From NCBI RefSeq assembly GCF_050313795.1, contig NZ_JBNPMC010000006.1, positions 1-64,000 on the forward strand: DNA of 64,000 bases. Reading direction: 5' to 3'. Position 1 is the first letter of the stretch. Every line of letters starts with the position of its first letter. Positions 25,283-33,200 of this stretch are shown one piece after another. The notes beneath the pieces are model-generated. The model saw nothing but the letters and a program-made list of their open reading frames with translations. It searched no databases and was not told the origin of the DNA. Source of the DNA: CAMBRQ01 sp945870325. Lineage in GTDB: Bacteria > Bacillota > Clostridia > Lachnospirales > Lachnospiraceae. Position numbers and translations under genes: made by a program.

Positions 25283-25566
25283 TTTCCCAGTATGCCGATT
25301 GTTTTTTTTAATATATCTAAGGCATCCTGCGTATCTCTCAATTCTTTACGCAGGCGTGCGATTTCCTTTGCTTCATCACTCTCAAAATTGCCCCGCCCTC
25401 TGGTTGGAACAGTCCCCTCATTTGTATCATACAGTTTTCTCCAATTCGAGAGAGCAGTCTTACTGATTCCTAGGTTTTTTGCGCATTTAGCGATTCCTAA
25501 CTCAGGATGCTCCTTCCAATATCTCACTGCATCATTCTTAAATTCTTCTGTGTACTGTGTAGCCAT
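25279..25566 (-). CDS. IS3-family transposase OrfA
   Basis: 95 residues from MATQYTEEFKNDAVRYW: helix-turn-helix (KCAKNLGISKTALSNWRK) and a leucine-zipper-like end (EIARLRKELRDTQDALDIL). It binds the terminal repeats. An A8 run in TTAAAAAAAACA shortly before its stop is the usual -1 slippage site for making OrfAB. With orfB cut, the element cannot move by itself. An in-frame ATG five codons earlier is also possible. Confidence 0.8.
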   Translation of the reverse strand: MATQYTEEFKNDAVRYWKEHPELGIAKCAKNLGISKTALSNWRKLYDTNEGTVPTRGRGNFESDEAKEIARLRKELRDTQDALDILKKTIGILGK

Positions 25567-25649
25567 GTCCTTTTCCTCCATCTGTTTCTATTATACTTTT
25601 ATGTTAAGAAATTTCCATGTCTAACTTGTACTAATTATATTCTAGCACC

Positions 25650-26161
25650 AGCTTATCAAAAATAAAGGCTGGATTTTGTATTGTTTCGGGTTTCTATGTG
25701 GTTTTTGTACTTTTATACACTTTTATTGTGCTTTTTGTGTTAGGGACGGACGGCGCGAATTGCCCTATCCAGTTGGATTTGTGGAGAAGTGTTTATAATA
25801 TTACCTTTTTACAGGCTTATCTTTTTATTATTTTGGGAGGATATATAGGAACTGTATTTGCATCTGCACTTGCAATGCTGGTATCGGCACTTACCCGTTC
25901 TACGCCAGCCGCAATTGTTATGCCTTTCATTGTATTATGTGCGTTTCCATTTCTGAGTAGAATCATTACATTGCCGGAAATATGTTCCTTCTCCCAGATC
26001 AGTTATTGGAAATATATCTGGATATTAAGGAATCCGGACTTGTAGAGATTGGTGGAAAAGTTATGACATCGGTGGCCGTTCTTATTCCAATTTACGCAGT
26101 AGTATGTTTGATTTTTCAACCTATATTATATAGGGTTTACAAAAGGGCGGAAATAAAATAA
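25650..26161 (+). pseudogene. ABC-2 type permease, C-terminal remnant with frameshift
   Basis: Open without start from the IS end (KIKAGFCIVSGFYVVFVLLY), giving several hydrophobic helices (YLFIILGGYIGTVFASALAM) up to about 25980. The frame then breaks and the proper continuation is LLPDQLLEIYLDIKESGLVE, another helix and YKRAEIK with a stop at 26159-26161. This is the tail of an ABC-2-like permease; its front was lost at the IS. The transported compound is unknown. Confidence 0.6.
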
Positions 26162-26246
26162 ATGAGATATAGAAGGAAACATAAGGGGAAATGGGGGCGG
26201 AAAACAATGCCCCTGAGATGTCATTGTTGCTTATAAATTTTATTGC

Positions 26247-26316
26247 AAATTAAAAGGAGAACCGGACGCATCCAATTCTCCCAAGTACGCTCCTTAGAGA
26301 CGCACCGCCATTCACA
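26247..26316 (-). ncRNA. candidate small RNA of ~70 nt with own promoter and terminator
   Basis: On the minus strand TTGAAT (26350-26345), an exact 17-base spacer and TATACT (26327-26322) predict a start near 26316. The transcript ends in GGAGAATTGGA-TGCG-TCCGGTTCTCC (11-bp stem with two G-U pairs, 26256-26281) followed by TTTTAATTT. A second imperfect stem, GTGCG...CGTAC, lies before it, and a five-codon frame (MAVRL) is contained. No gene on this strand is served by it. Family unknown. Confidence 0.5.
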
Positions 26317-26463
26317 TCTATAGTATACAAAAGAGGGATAGAAAATTCAAGGATTTTCATGATATAATAAAAGTACCAAGTAACGAGGAGGAACGAATTT
26401 ATTTGCTGTGAATGCAGGGATTAGAGGAAGAAGAAGGATAGGAATTTGTAGAAAGGTTAGAAA

Positions 26464-27000
26464 ATGAGAAAAGTTATTTTGTACATTGCCATAAGCCTTG
26501 ATGGTTATATTGCAGATAAAAATGGGAAAGTAGATTGGTTAAATGAATATGGTAGTGATGAGGATATGGAAGGGGCAGACGGTTATTCTTTGTTTCTTAA
26601 GAAGGTTGATACAGTTGTAATGGGATATAACACTTACCATCAGATTGTGACGGAGTTGTCTCCAGAACAGTGGGTATATGAAGGTCTAAAAAGTTATGTT
26701 ATTACGCACAACAAAATCCCATCAAATTCGGAAATCATGTTTGTAAATAGCAGCCCGGGTGATTTGATAAAAAATCTGAAGAAAGAATCTGGAAAAGATA
26801 TTTGGATATGCGGTGGAGCAAATATTATCAATCAACTCATGCAGGAAGAATTAATTGACAGGTTCCATATTTCTGTTATTCCAACGATTCTTGGAAACGG
26901 TATAAAACTTTTTGATGAGATTGATAATGAAGTAAAATTGGATTTTGTTCAGACAAGAAGCGGCAATGGGATAGTAGAGTTAGTATATGAGCATAGATAG
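26464..27000 (+). CDS. dihydrofolate reductase / RibD C-terminal-like protein
   Basis: 178 residues: KVILYIAISLDGYIAD at the start, VVMGYNTYHQIV, IWICGGANIINQLM and ISVIPTILGNGIKLF are the NADPH-binding and core motifs of the YwjB/YyaP group of DHFR-like reductases. It likely reduces a pterin or pyrimidine-type substrate, but true DHFR activity is unlikely and unproven. TATAAT at 26363-26368 may be its promoter. The 3' end abuts the broken DUF2000 gene. Confidence 0.82.
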   Translation: MRKVILYIAISLDGYIADKNGKVDWLNEYGSDEDMEGADGYSLFLKKVDTVVMGYNTYHQIVTELSPEQWVYEGLKSYVITHNKIPSNSEIMFVNSSPGDLIKNLKKESGKDIWICGGANIINQLMQEELIDRFHISVIPTILGNGIKLFDEIDNEVKLDFVQTRSGNGIVELVYEHR

Positions 27001-27076
27001 CCGCCGTATTTGCGATAATGCCAAGCGGCAGATTTTCGTCAATGCCCATGACGCATTTTTCATTCTGTAAATCCAT
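26996..27076 (-). pseudogene. DUF2000-family 5' stump
   Basis: With GGAGAT before its ATG, 27 codons read MDLQNEKCVMGIDENLPLG then IIANTAAI, the conserved start of DUF2000 proteins. The sequence is cut where the DHFR-like gene ends, so more than 100 residues are missing. Confidence 0.65.
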
Positions 27077-27089
27077 TTCAGATCTCCTT

Positions 27090-27236
27090 CTATTTTTGTA
27101 TCTTTCCTCTGTATTCAGAAAGGAACAGTCCGATCAGTGCCAGGACTGTACCAATACCGGACATCATGGTTGCTTTTTCTTTCAGGATAAGGGCAGATGT
27201 GACAACCGTGATAACCGGAACTAGACCTTCTACCCT
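27090..27236 (-). pseudogene. EamA/DMT transporter C-terminal stump
   Basis: About 47 codons end with ALILKEKATMMSGIGTVLAL and IGLFLSEYRGK, the last helix pair of EamA-type metabolite exporters, starting abruptly at EGLVPVITVV. Upstream, non-homologous repeat-bearing DNA replaces the rest. It lies just before the DUF2000 stump on the same strand. Confidence 0.6.
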
Positions 27237-27294
27237 CACAAATGAAATGGGTAAAGGCGACCTGCGCTCTTGGGAAGTTGCAAACAGGGTTTTG

Positions 27295-27395
27295 TTCCGT
27301 GGTATTGGGAAAATGAATACCATGGGACGAAACCCTGTACTTTTTGGCAAAAGTCTATACTCCGTGGCAAAAGTGAAAACCACGGGACGAAAGTA
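27295..27395 (+). repeat. two related hairpins ending in CCRYGGGACGAAA
   Basis: GTGGTATT...AATACCAT GGGACGAAA (around 27298-27334) and CCGTGG...CCACGG GACGAAA (around 27361-27391) are two copies of one hairpin plan, joined by TACTTTTTGGCAAAAGT. They lie between the EamA stump and the HxlR gene. They resemble the repeated ends of some transposable elements, but no transposase is present. Confidence 0.45.
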
Positions 27396-27451
27396 GAATT
27401 ATGATTAGTAGAAGGTATCCTCTATCGTCAATTTTTTTAGCCGGATGCTGG

Positions 27452-27805
27452 TTACTGTGAGTTTTTGGCTTTGTAATCTTCACCCCAATCCCACATGGCA
27501 TCTAGAATAGGCTTGAGGCTGTATCCAAGTTCTGTCAGTGTGTATTCTACATGGGGAGGAACTTCCGGGAAAACGGTACGGATAACCAGACCACTTTCTT
27601 CCATCTGGCGAAGTTGTGCAGTTAGAACTTTTTGCGTCACATGTCCGATGGATTTTTTTAATTCTCCGAAGCGTTTAGTTCCGGGTAATAAATCACGCAG
27701 AATCAGCACTTTCCATTTATCACTGATTAAGGATAAAGTTGTCTCTACCGGACAATCCGGTAATGCCTTTGCTGGTTTACTGGCAATTTCTTTTGTGGTT
27801 TCCAT
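27452..27805 (-). CDS. HxlR-family transcriptional regulator
   Basis: 117 residues from ATG 27805, supported by AAAGGAG eight bases before it. Winged-helix core: CPVETTLSLISDKWKVLILR, DLLPGTKRFGELKKSIGHV, QKVLTAQLRQMEESGLV and the wing FPEVPPHVEYTLTELG. The family often senses quinones or electrophiles and controls a divergent redox gene; here that is the PPOX-fold gene 134 bp away. The shared gap likely contains its operator. Confidence 0.87.
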   Translation of the reverse strand: METTKEIASKPAKALPDCPVETTLSLISDKWKVLILRDLLPGTKRFGELKKSIGHVTQKVLTAQLRQMEESGLVIRTVFPEVPPHVEYTLTELGYSLKPILDAMWDWGEDYKAKNSQ

Positions 27806-27939
27806 GTAATGCACTCCTTTCATAGTATCTTATAGGTAACTATACCACAATATTGTGCGTACTTCACAGAAAAAAGAAGGATTGCTACAATATAATCAAC
27901 AAAAGCGAAAGGCTATAAACAAATTTGGAGGTAAGTACA

Positions 27940-28335
27940 ATGAAGAAAGTAATCGAATTTTTACGTGAGAATCCTGTTCAGTATCTGGCAACCGTAGGAC
28001 GTGATGGAAAAGCAAAGTGCCGCCCGTTCATGTTTGCAGGGGAAATGGACGATAAGCTGTGGTTCTGCACCAACAACACAAAGGATGTTTACAAGGATAT
28101 GCAGGTGAATCCTGAAATTGAGATCTCTGTTTCGAGTCCGTCCTATGCGTGGATTCGTCTGCATGGCAAGGCTGTGTTTGAAAACAACATGGCAGCAAAG
28201 GAAATGTGCATCGCAAACCCGATTGTCAAGGGGCAGTATCAGACCGCAGATAACCCGATTTTTGAGGTATTTTATCTGGAAAATCCTGATGGTGTGATCG
28301 CAGATTTTTCCGGCAATCCACCTTATGAATTTTAA
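27940..28335 (+). CDS. pyridoxamine 5'-phosphate oxidase-fold flavoprotein
   Basis: 131 residues beginning MKKVIEFLRENPVQYLATVG, with GRDGKAKCRPFMFAG, LWFCTNNTKDVYKDM and ISVSSPSYAWIRLHGKA: the split-barrel FMN-binding fold of small NimA/PPOX-like proteins. Such proteins reduce small molecules or bind FMN/F420; the substrate is unknown. TTTGGAGG marks the ATG at 27940. Control by the divergent HxlR is likely. Confidence 0.83.
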   Translation: MKKVIEFLRENPVQYLATVGRDGKAKCRPFMFAGEMDDKLWFCTNNTKDVYKDMQVNPEIEISVSSPSYAWIRLHGKAVFENNMAAKEMCIANPIVKGQYQTADNPIFEVFYLENPDGVIADFSGNPPYEF

Positions 28336-28363
28336 GAAAATGCTGATTTATTCGGCAAAAAAA

Positions 28364-28408
28364 GAGAAGCCCTGCAGAAAAATGAACCTGCGGGGCTCTT
28401 CTCTTAAT
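28364..28408. terminator. hairpin after the PPOX gene
   Basis: AGAGAAGCCCTGCAG and CTGCGGGGCTCTTCTCT pair with one bulge. The T-run (TTTTTTT) lies on the minus-strand exit side; on the plus side only TTAATC follows. It most likely ends transcripts from both directions with unequal strength. Confidence 0.55.
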
Positions 28409-28435
28409 CCAAATCATATCTCAAACAGGAAAAAT

Positions 28436-28510
28436 ATGAGTATCGGAGTGATGATTGAACAATTACAGGCAGAATTGATTCTGTCTGATGAGGAAAGGTG
28501 GTGTGTGTAA
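28436..28510 (+). CDS. 24-residue ORF coupled to the sirtuin gene
   Basis: Reads MSIGVMIEQLQAELILSDEE and ends in TAATG overlap with the sirtuin start. No recognised homology. It could be a leader peptide or the last trace of a neighbour such as the macrodomain gene that often precedes SirTM. The ribosome site before it is weak. Confidence 0.25.
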   Translation: MSIGVMIEQLQAELILSDEERWCV

Positions 28511-29484
28511 TGTTTGGCTGGAGAATTCCTAAATCAGACGATACTCCGGATGGCGTCAATAAACTGCGAGAAGCATTGAACGGTGCGGATGCTGTGGTTA
28601 TCGGCGCAGGGGCTGGTCTTTCCACTTCCGCTGGTTTTGTTTATACGGGAGAACGCTTTGATAAGTATTTCCATGACTTTGCTGAAAAGTATCATTTCAG
28701 TGATATGTACTCCGGCGGTTTTTATCCATACAATACATTGGAAGAATATTGGGCCTACTGGAGCCGCTATATCTATATCAACCGATATATGAGCGCACCC
28801 AAATCGGTTTATAACAAGTTATATGAGATGGTTAAGGATAAGGACTATTTCGTGTTGACAACCAATGTAGATCATTGTTTCCAGAAAGCCGGCTTTGATA
28901 AACACCGGTTATTCTATACCCAGGGAGATTATGGCCTGTTCCAGTGCAGCGATCCATGTCACACGGCTACTTATGAAAATGAGGACACGATTTGCAAAAT
29001 GGTCGAGGCACAGGGATATGTGATTGACGGGAACGGTATGTTGGTCTTGCCTGAAGGTATAACACCGAAGATGGAGGTTCCTTCTGAACTTGTTCCATAT
29101 TGCCTGAAATGTGGTAAACCAATGAGCATGAATCTCCGTGCAGATAACACCTTTGTTGAAGATGAAGGCTGGCATCGTGCTTCGGAGCATTATACGGACT
29201 TTTTGAGGAGACATCAGAATATGAAGGTGCTGTTTTTAGAGGCAGCAGTCGGCTTCAACACGCCAACCATAGTAAAATATAGTTTTTGGCGCATGACGAA
29301 TGACTGGAAAGATGCAATGTATGTATGTCTTAATTATGGCGAGGCATACGCTCCTGATGAGATAAAAAAGAAATCTATCTGTATCAATGGGGATATTGGA
29401 GAGATTCTAGATAAGTTATTAGTCGAGACAAAATTGAATATTATTGGCATCTATGCCGTAAGCCAGAGCGTTTCATCTGATTAG
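28510..29484 (+). CDS. SirTM-class (macrodomain-linked) sirtuin
   Basis: 324 residues from ATG 28510 (AGGAAAGGTGG upstream). NAD+ site VVIGAGAGLSTSAGF; TTNVDH gives Asn119 and Asp121, and the usual sirtuin catalytic histidine is replaced by Gln138 in TQGDYG, as in the class M sirtuins that ADP-ribosylate lipoylated GcvH-L. Zinc cysteines are QCSDPC and YCLKCGKP. The partner genes (macrodomain hydrolase, GcvH-L, LplA) are not present next to it, so it is an orphan or acts at a distance. Activity is inferred. Confidence 0.85.
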   Translation: MFGWRIPKSDDTPDGVNKLREALNGADAVVIGAGAGLSTSAGFVYTGERFDKYFHDFAEKYHFSDMYSGGFYPYNTLEEYWAYWSRYIYINRYMSAPKSVYNKLYEMVKDKDYFVLTTNVDHCFQKAGFDKHRLFYTQGDYGLFQCSDPCHTATYENEDTICKMVEAQGYVIDGNGMLVLPEGITPKMEVPSELVPYCLKCGKPMSMNLRADNTFVEDEGWHRASEHYTDFLRRHQNMKVLFLEAAVGFNTPTIVKYSFWRMTNDWKDAMYVCLNYGEAYAPDEIKKKSICINGDIGEILDKLLVETKLNIIGIYAVSQSVSSD

Positions 29485-29500
29485 ATGGACGCTCTTTTTT
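29465..29500 (+). terminator. terminator of the sirtuin gene
   Basis: AGAGCGT-TTCATCT with AGATGGA-CGCTCT, followed by TTTTTT. It overlaps the last codons of the sirtuin gene. Confidence 0.8.
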
Positions 29501-29532
29501 CATACCTATTTTCAAAAGGAATGTACCTACCG

Positions 29533-29637
29533 GCTGGTTCCCAGGGAGGACGAACCCAGCGTGTGTCTGATACACGACTGGATTTATCTGCCGAGTGCAT
29601 AACGGATGTCACGGATAATGTATAAAATGCGTGACAT
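29533..29637. other. gap with two inverted repeats before the AlbA regulator
   Basis: The 373-bp gap holds GCTGGTTC...GAACCCAGC (29533-29560) and a perfect 8-bp inverted repeat ATGTCACG (29606-29613) / CGTGACAT (29630-29637). No gene or tRNA could be supported. The second repeat has operator-like spacing but no nearby promoter was recognised. Confidence 0.35.
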
Positions 29638-29770
29638 AACTTCGATACTAACTACTGGTGAAAAGAATGGTGGCTAGAATATATCCCGAATACTGCACAA
29701 AATTTGGGACATATTCTTTTGACATGTCTTGAAAAGGCCATATACGGATCCGTTTTCCCATATCTCACGA

Positions 29771-29838
29771 TTTATTCTAACCATTCTAACCAAACGGGTT
29801 GACAAGAATGGTTAGAACGGTTAGAATGTGGGTAGAAT
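29771..29838 (+). promoter_or_regulatory. promoter embedded in inverted GGTTAGAAT operators
   Basis: TTGACA (29799-29804), 17 bases, TAGAAT (29822-29827). ATTCTAACC occurs twice before the -35 (29774-29791) and its reverse GGTTAGAA(T/C) twice overlapping spacer and -10, with a further GTAGAAT at 29832-29838. Four or five half-sites around the promoter of a wHTH-bearing protein strongly suggest autorepression. Confidence 0.7.
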
Positions 29839-29857
29839 AAATTTGGGAGGCGATCAG

Positions 29858-31171
29858 ATGACTTTTCAGGAAAGCGAAACAGTTGAACTGAAAGCAATCG
29901 TGGTGGATGACATCAAAAAAGAAATCATTGCTTTTGCAAATTGCGAAGGCGGAAAACTATACATTGGTGTCCAGGATGATGGAACTGTGTCGGGGCTGGA
30001 CGACCCGGACGGTGCTTCCTTGCAGGTCAGAAATATGGTTCGGGATGCAATCAAACCGGACTTAACTATGTTTCTCCATTATGAGACCTTGATGGTAGAC
30101 GGAAAGAAAATTGTTGCGGTTGATATTCAGCAGGGAACGGAGCGTCCTTATTATATTGCGAAAAAAGGGCTGCGTCCCGAAGGAGTTTATGTCCGTCAGG
30201 GATATTCTTCCGTGCCAGCTACCAATACGGCGATCCGGCACATGATTAAGGAAACGGATGGGGATTACTTTGAGGAAATACGGTCTTTGGAGCAGAATTT
30301 GACCTTTGAGAAAGCCGGAAAAGAATTTGCGGATCAGAATATAAAGTTTGGGCAGGCACAAATGAAAACTCTTGGGATTATGACACAGGATGGCGTTTAT
30401 ACGAATCTGGGGCTGTTGCTTTCCGACCAGTGCGTGCATACGATCAAGGCTGCTGTTTTTGAAGGTACAAACCAGAAGCAATTTAAGGATCGGAAAGAAT
30501 TTACCGGTTCCCTGTTCCAGCAGATGGATGATGTTTATGATTTTATTGATTTTCGCAATCAGACCCATTCGTCTTTTAACAAACTTCGTCGTATCGACAG
30601 GCGGGACTACCCGGAGGTGGCTGTCAGGGAGGCTCTTTTGAACCTTCTGGTACACCGTGAATATTCCTTCCGTGCCAGTACCTTTATCAATATATATACA
30701 GATCGGATTGAATTTACGTCCATAGGTGGTCTGGTAAGCGGCGTGACCTTAAAGGATGTGACGATGGGAATTTCCGTCTGCCGGAACGTAAAACTGGCAA
30801 ATGTATTTTACCGTCTGGAGCTGATTGAAGCCTATGGCACCGGAATCCTGAAAATCATGGATGCCTATGAAGGAACCGGGATGACGCCAAAGATTGAAAC
30901 GTCCGATAATGCGTTTAAGATCATTCTTCCCAACTTGAACGCAAAGACGGAACAGAAAGAACCGGAAAATGCTGGTTCCGAAAGCAACGCGACAGAAGAA
31001 AAAGTGATTGCACTGGCAAAGGAACGGGGATTTGTCACAAGAAAAGAGGTTGAAATACTGCTGGGTATCGGCCAGACAACATGCGGACGGCTGCTGAAGA
31101 AAATGATAGGAAGCGGGCTTATTGTCCAGGAAGGCAAGGGAAAGAATACTCACTATTGCCTTCCAAAATAA
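29858..31171 (+). CDS. AlbA_2-domain ATPase-like transcriptional regulator with C-terminal winged helix
   Basis: 437 residues from ATG 29858 (GGGAGG upstream). N-terminal AlbA_2/Schlafen-type domain (ESETVELKAIVVDDIKKE, FANCEGGKLYIGVQDDG), middle GHKL-like HATPase_c_4 region (REALLNLLVHREYSF, GLVSGVTLKDV, AYGTGILKIMDAYEG) and a wHTH at 375-437. Usual architecture of the 'ATP-binding / AAA-4' regulators in Firmicutes. Inverted half-sites around its promoter argue for self-control. Its role is unknown. Confidence 0.8.
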   Translation: MTFQESETVELKAIVVDDIKKEIIAFANCEGGKLYIGVQDDGTVSGLDDPDGASLQVRNMVRDAIKPDLTMFLHYETLMVDGKKIVAVDIQQGTERPYYIAKKGLRPEGVYVRQGYSSVPATNTAIRHMIKETDGDYFEEIRSLEQNLTFEKAGKEFADQNIKFGQAQMKTLGIMTQDGVYTNLGLLLSDQCVHTIKAAVFEGTNQKQFKDRKEFTGSLFQQMDDVYDFIDFRNQTHSSFNKLRRIDRRDYPEVAVREALLNLLVHREYSFRASTFINIYTDRIEFTSIGGLVSGVTLKDVTMGISVCRNVKLANVFYRLELIEAYGTGILKIMDAYEGTGMTPKIETSDNAFKIILPNLNAKTEQKEPENAGSESNATEEKVIALAKERGFVTRKEVEILLGIGQTTCGRLLKKMIGSGLIVQEGKGKNTHYCLPK

Positions 31172-31193
31172 AGTAAAATAATACCATGAAAAG

Positions 31194-31220
31194 ACGAGGG
31201 CTTAATTACCCTCGTTTTTT
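31194..31220 (+). terminator. terminator of the AlbA regulator gene
   Basis: ACGAGGG (31194-31200), 8-base loop, CCCTCGT (31209-31215), then TTTTTT. Confidence 0.85.
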
Positions 31221-31367
31221 CATACGCAAATATCAGAAAGGGAGTGGTTTGATTAGTTCGTATGAAAAAATTGAAACAGAAAACGGAGATTTCCTTTGCT
31301 ATCATACTATGGAAAAAGAGATGTGCAGGAATTCTGGCAGGAGTGTTTGCGGAAAGATTTCCGAATA

Positions 31368-31545
31368 AAGTGGAAAATGTGGATGACCATACACCGGAGT
31401 TTGCTATTTCGGTAAAAAAGGAGTTTCGGCAGTAGGGTGTTGACAGTAAATTAATGCAGGAAATGATTGTATTGTTGAAAAACAAGGGATATGAAAAAAT
31501 TTCCCTTAGTGTAAATAGGGATAATTACGCATTGCTATGCCGAAG
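31368..31545 (+). pseudogene. GNAT acetyltransferase remnant with an in-frame stop
   Basis: One frame reads DDHTPEFAISVKKEFRQ, a TAG, then KLMQEMIVLLKNKGYEKISL and SVNRDNYALL before homology ends. This is the acetyl-CoA-binding half of a GNAT in which a stop replaces a codon of the pyrophosphate loop and the last strands are lost. The 250 bases after it keep an open frame (to 31798, ending LVKLFYLFES) that I do not recognise. Confidence 0.55.
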
Positions 31546-31825
31546 CATGACAGTGAGGCGAAGACAGGCGTTGGGTATAATGTGGCAATTGGTAAATGCA
31601 AGCAGCAGCGATGTTAGATTTTCGGAATATCCTGAAGAAGGTGATGCCAAGAAATGGCTGTATGAAAATAAAAAGGTCTGGTGTCAAACCCAAATTCTAG
31701 TGATTAAAACTGATCACGAGGAAAAAGAGGAGAGCAAAACAGAGGTATTATATCTGGAAAGAGAGTTGGTGAAATTGTTTTATCTTTTTGAAAGTTAACC
31801 ATCTGCAACATGTTGAAGGTGATGT

Positions 31826-31879
31826 CCTCCATAATATAAGTGTAACGAATCAAAAACATTTATATTATGGAGGTTTTTT
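31826..31879 (+). terminator. 14-bp stem terminator-like hairpin
   Basis: CCTCCATAATATAA (31826-31839) and TTATATTATGGAGG (31860-31873) pair perfectly over a 20-base loop and are followed by TTTTTT. It ends the debris region before the convergent LysR gene. The rest of 31546-32013 shows no gene I can support. Confidence 0.65.
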
Positions 31880-32013
31880 AGATAAAATATGTCTCTCAAA
31901 AATGTTGATGTATCCGCAAAACATTACGGGGGTACGAGTGCTTGAACTCCTTAAGGAAAGAGAACTGGGTAACATTATAAAAAATATTTATTTTGAAGAG
32001 CGGACTTTTGGTT

Positions 32014-32883
32014 TTAAGGCAGTTTGTCCGCATTTTCCAACAGGTATTTGATGAAATATTTACTGGCAATAGGAAGGCTGTCTTTCTCTTTGAAGCCGAT
32101 TGCCAGTTTCCGATAGATTGGAGGCTCGGTTGGGAGGCACACAATATCATAATTGGTGCGTCTAAGCATCAGTTTTGCCAGAATCCCCACGCCAAGTCCA
32201 GCCTCCACCATGGTCATGATCGCAAAATCATCGTGAATCGTGTATTTAATATTAGGCTCCAATCCGGCAGCATGGAATGCTTCCAGCGGTTCGTTATAAT
32301 GCCCCTCTTCCAGCAAGATGAAAGGTTCTTTTGTGAGAGAATGCAGAGGTACCATCGGTTTTTCTGCCAATGGATGATTTTTCGGAAGAACTGCCAGCAT
32401 TTCTCCATCTTTTATTTTGATTGTCTCCAAGCCTGTAACAGCGTCAGGAGTGATAAAACCAAAATCAACAAGCCCGGTTTTTATCCATTCCTGTATGGAT
32501 GTATAATCTCCATCGTGAAAAACAAACTGGACATTGGGATAAAGTTGCTGGAAGCCTCTTATGAGCATAGGCATCCAGTGGCAGGTGATGCTTGTGATGG
32601 TGCCCACCCGTATAATCCCGGTCTCCAGCCCTTTGATCTCCATCGCTTTTTCTTGCATAGCCCGATATTGGAGGATAGTCCTTTCAATAAATGGGTACAA
32701 TTCTTTCCCTTCTAAAGTAAGCCTGACCCCGGTACGTGAACGGACAAGCAGTTTCATGGACAGTTCATTTTCCAGAGATGCAATCATCTGGCTGACAGAG
32801 GACTGCGTATACCCAAGTGCTTCAGCGGCTTTCGTAAAACTTTTCATTTCAATGATTTTCTGTAGCGCAAGATAACGTTCCAT
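32014..32883 (-). CDS. LysR-family transcriptional regulator
   Basis: 289 residues from ATG 32883 (AGGAAAGG upstream). N-terminal HTH MKSFTKAAEALGYTQSSVSQ, the KLLVRSRTGVRLT wing and a periplasmic-binding-like effector domain (IIRVGTITSI, LAVLPKNHPLAEKPM, VEAGLGVGILAKLML). It is divergent from a shrunken YbaK-type gene, so that promoter was probably its target. Effector unknown. Confidence 0.9.
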   Translation of the reverse strand: MERYLALQKIIEMKSFTKAAEALGYTQSSVSQMIASLENELSMKLLVRSRTGVRLTLEGKELYPFIERTILQYRAMQEKAMEIKGLETGIIRVGTITSITCHWMPMLIRGFQQLYPNVQFVFHDGDYTSIQEWIKTGLVDFGFITPDAVTGLETIKIKDGEMLAVLPKNHPLAEKPMVPLHSLTKEPFILLEEGHYNEPLEAFHAAGLEPNIKYTIHDDFAIMTMVEAGLGVGILAKLMLRRTNYDIVCLPTEPPIYRKLAIGFKEKDSLPIASKYFIKYLLENADKLP

Positions 32884-33044
32884 ATGACAAATCGCCTTTC
32901 CTAATGATAGCATTAGAATTATTTGTTTTACTTATTATATATTGGAGACTATAATGAGGTAACGAAGAAAAAAATTTTGTAACTGTGAAGATACCCAATA
33001 GTTACAGTGTTTTAAAGAATAGGAAAATCAGGAGGTAAAGGAAA

Positions 33045-33200
33045 ATGTCATATGAGAATGTAAAAAAATATTTTGACCAGGCAGGTCTGGGTGATCGGGT
33101 TGTTGTGAGGGAGCATATCGGAGATACGGAATTAGAGAAATTTGCAGTGCCTGAATGCTGGATTGATGTCTGCAAAGGATGGTTCGTGAATGAAAATTAG
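33045..33200 (+). pseudogene. internally deleted YbaK/ProX-type aminoacyl-tRNA deacylase
   Basis: 51 codons with AGGAGG before the ATG. The first ~28 residues (MSYENVKKYFDQAGLGDRVV then VREHIGDT) and the last ~20 (ELEKFAVPECWIDVCKGW) are the two ends of a ~160-residue YbaK-type Cys-tRNA(Pro) deacylase; more than 100 residues with the active site are missing, yet the frame is kept. Activity should be lost. It lies divergent to a LysR gene. Confidence 0.7.

Larger units (their letters stand above)
25056..25648 (-). mobile_element. truncated IS3-family insertion sequence
   Basis: The 5' half of an IS3-type element on the minus strand: the outer end lies near 25648 (GGTGCTAGAATATAATTAGT reading inward), then orfA and the first ~75 codons of orfB. 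The 3' half and the other terminal repeat are missing; the break is near 25056, after the codons for NYGAP. It lies directly against the remnant of an ABC-2 permease, so it inserted there and a later deletion removed the distal side. Confidence 0.7.

Noticed and set aside
26213..26224. Second response-regulator site (GAGATGTCATT) like that at 21760
   Set aside because: Only one half-site, no direct partner at 11 bases and no promoter follows.
29533..29560. tRNA-like T-arm (GGTTC...GAACC) in the gap before the AlbA regulator
   Set aside because: No acceptor, D or anticodon stems can be built around it.
31788..32051. 87-codon plus-strand frame before the LysR gene
   Set aside because: Contains the terminator-like hairpin, overlaps the convergent LysR end, lacks a ribosome site and family resemblance.
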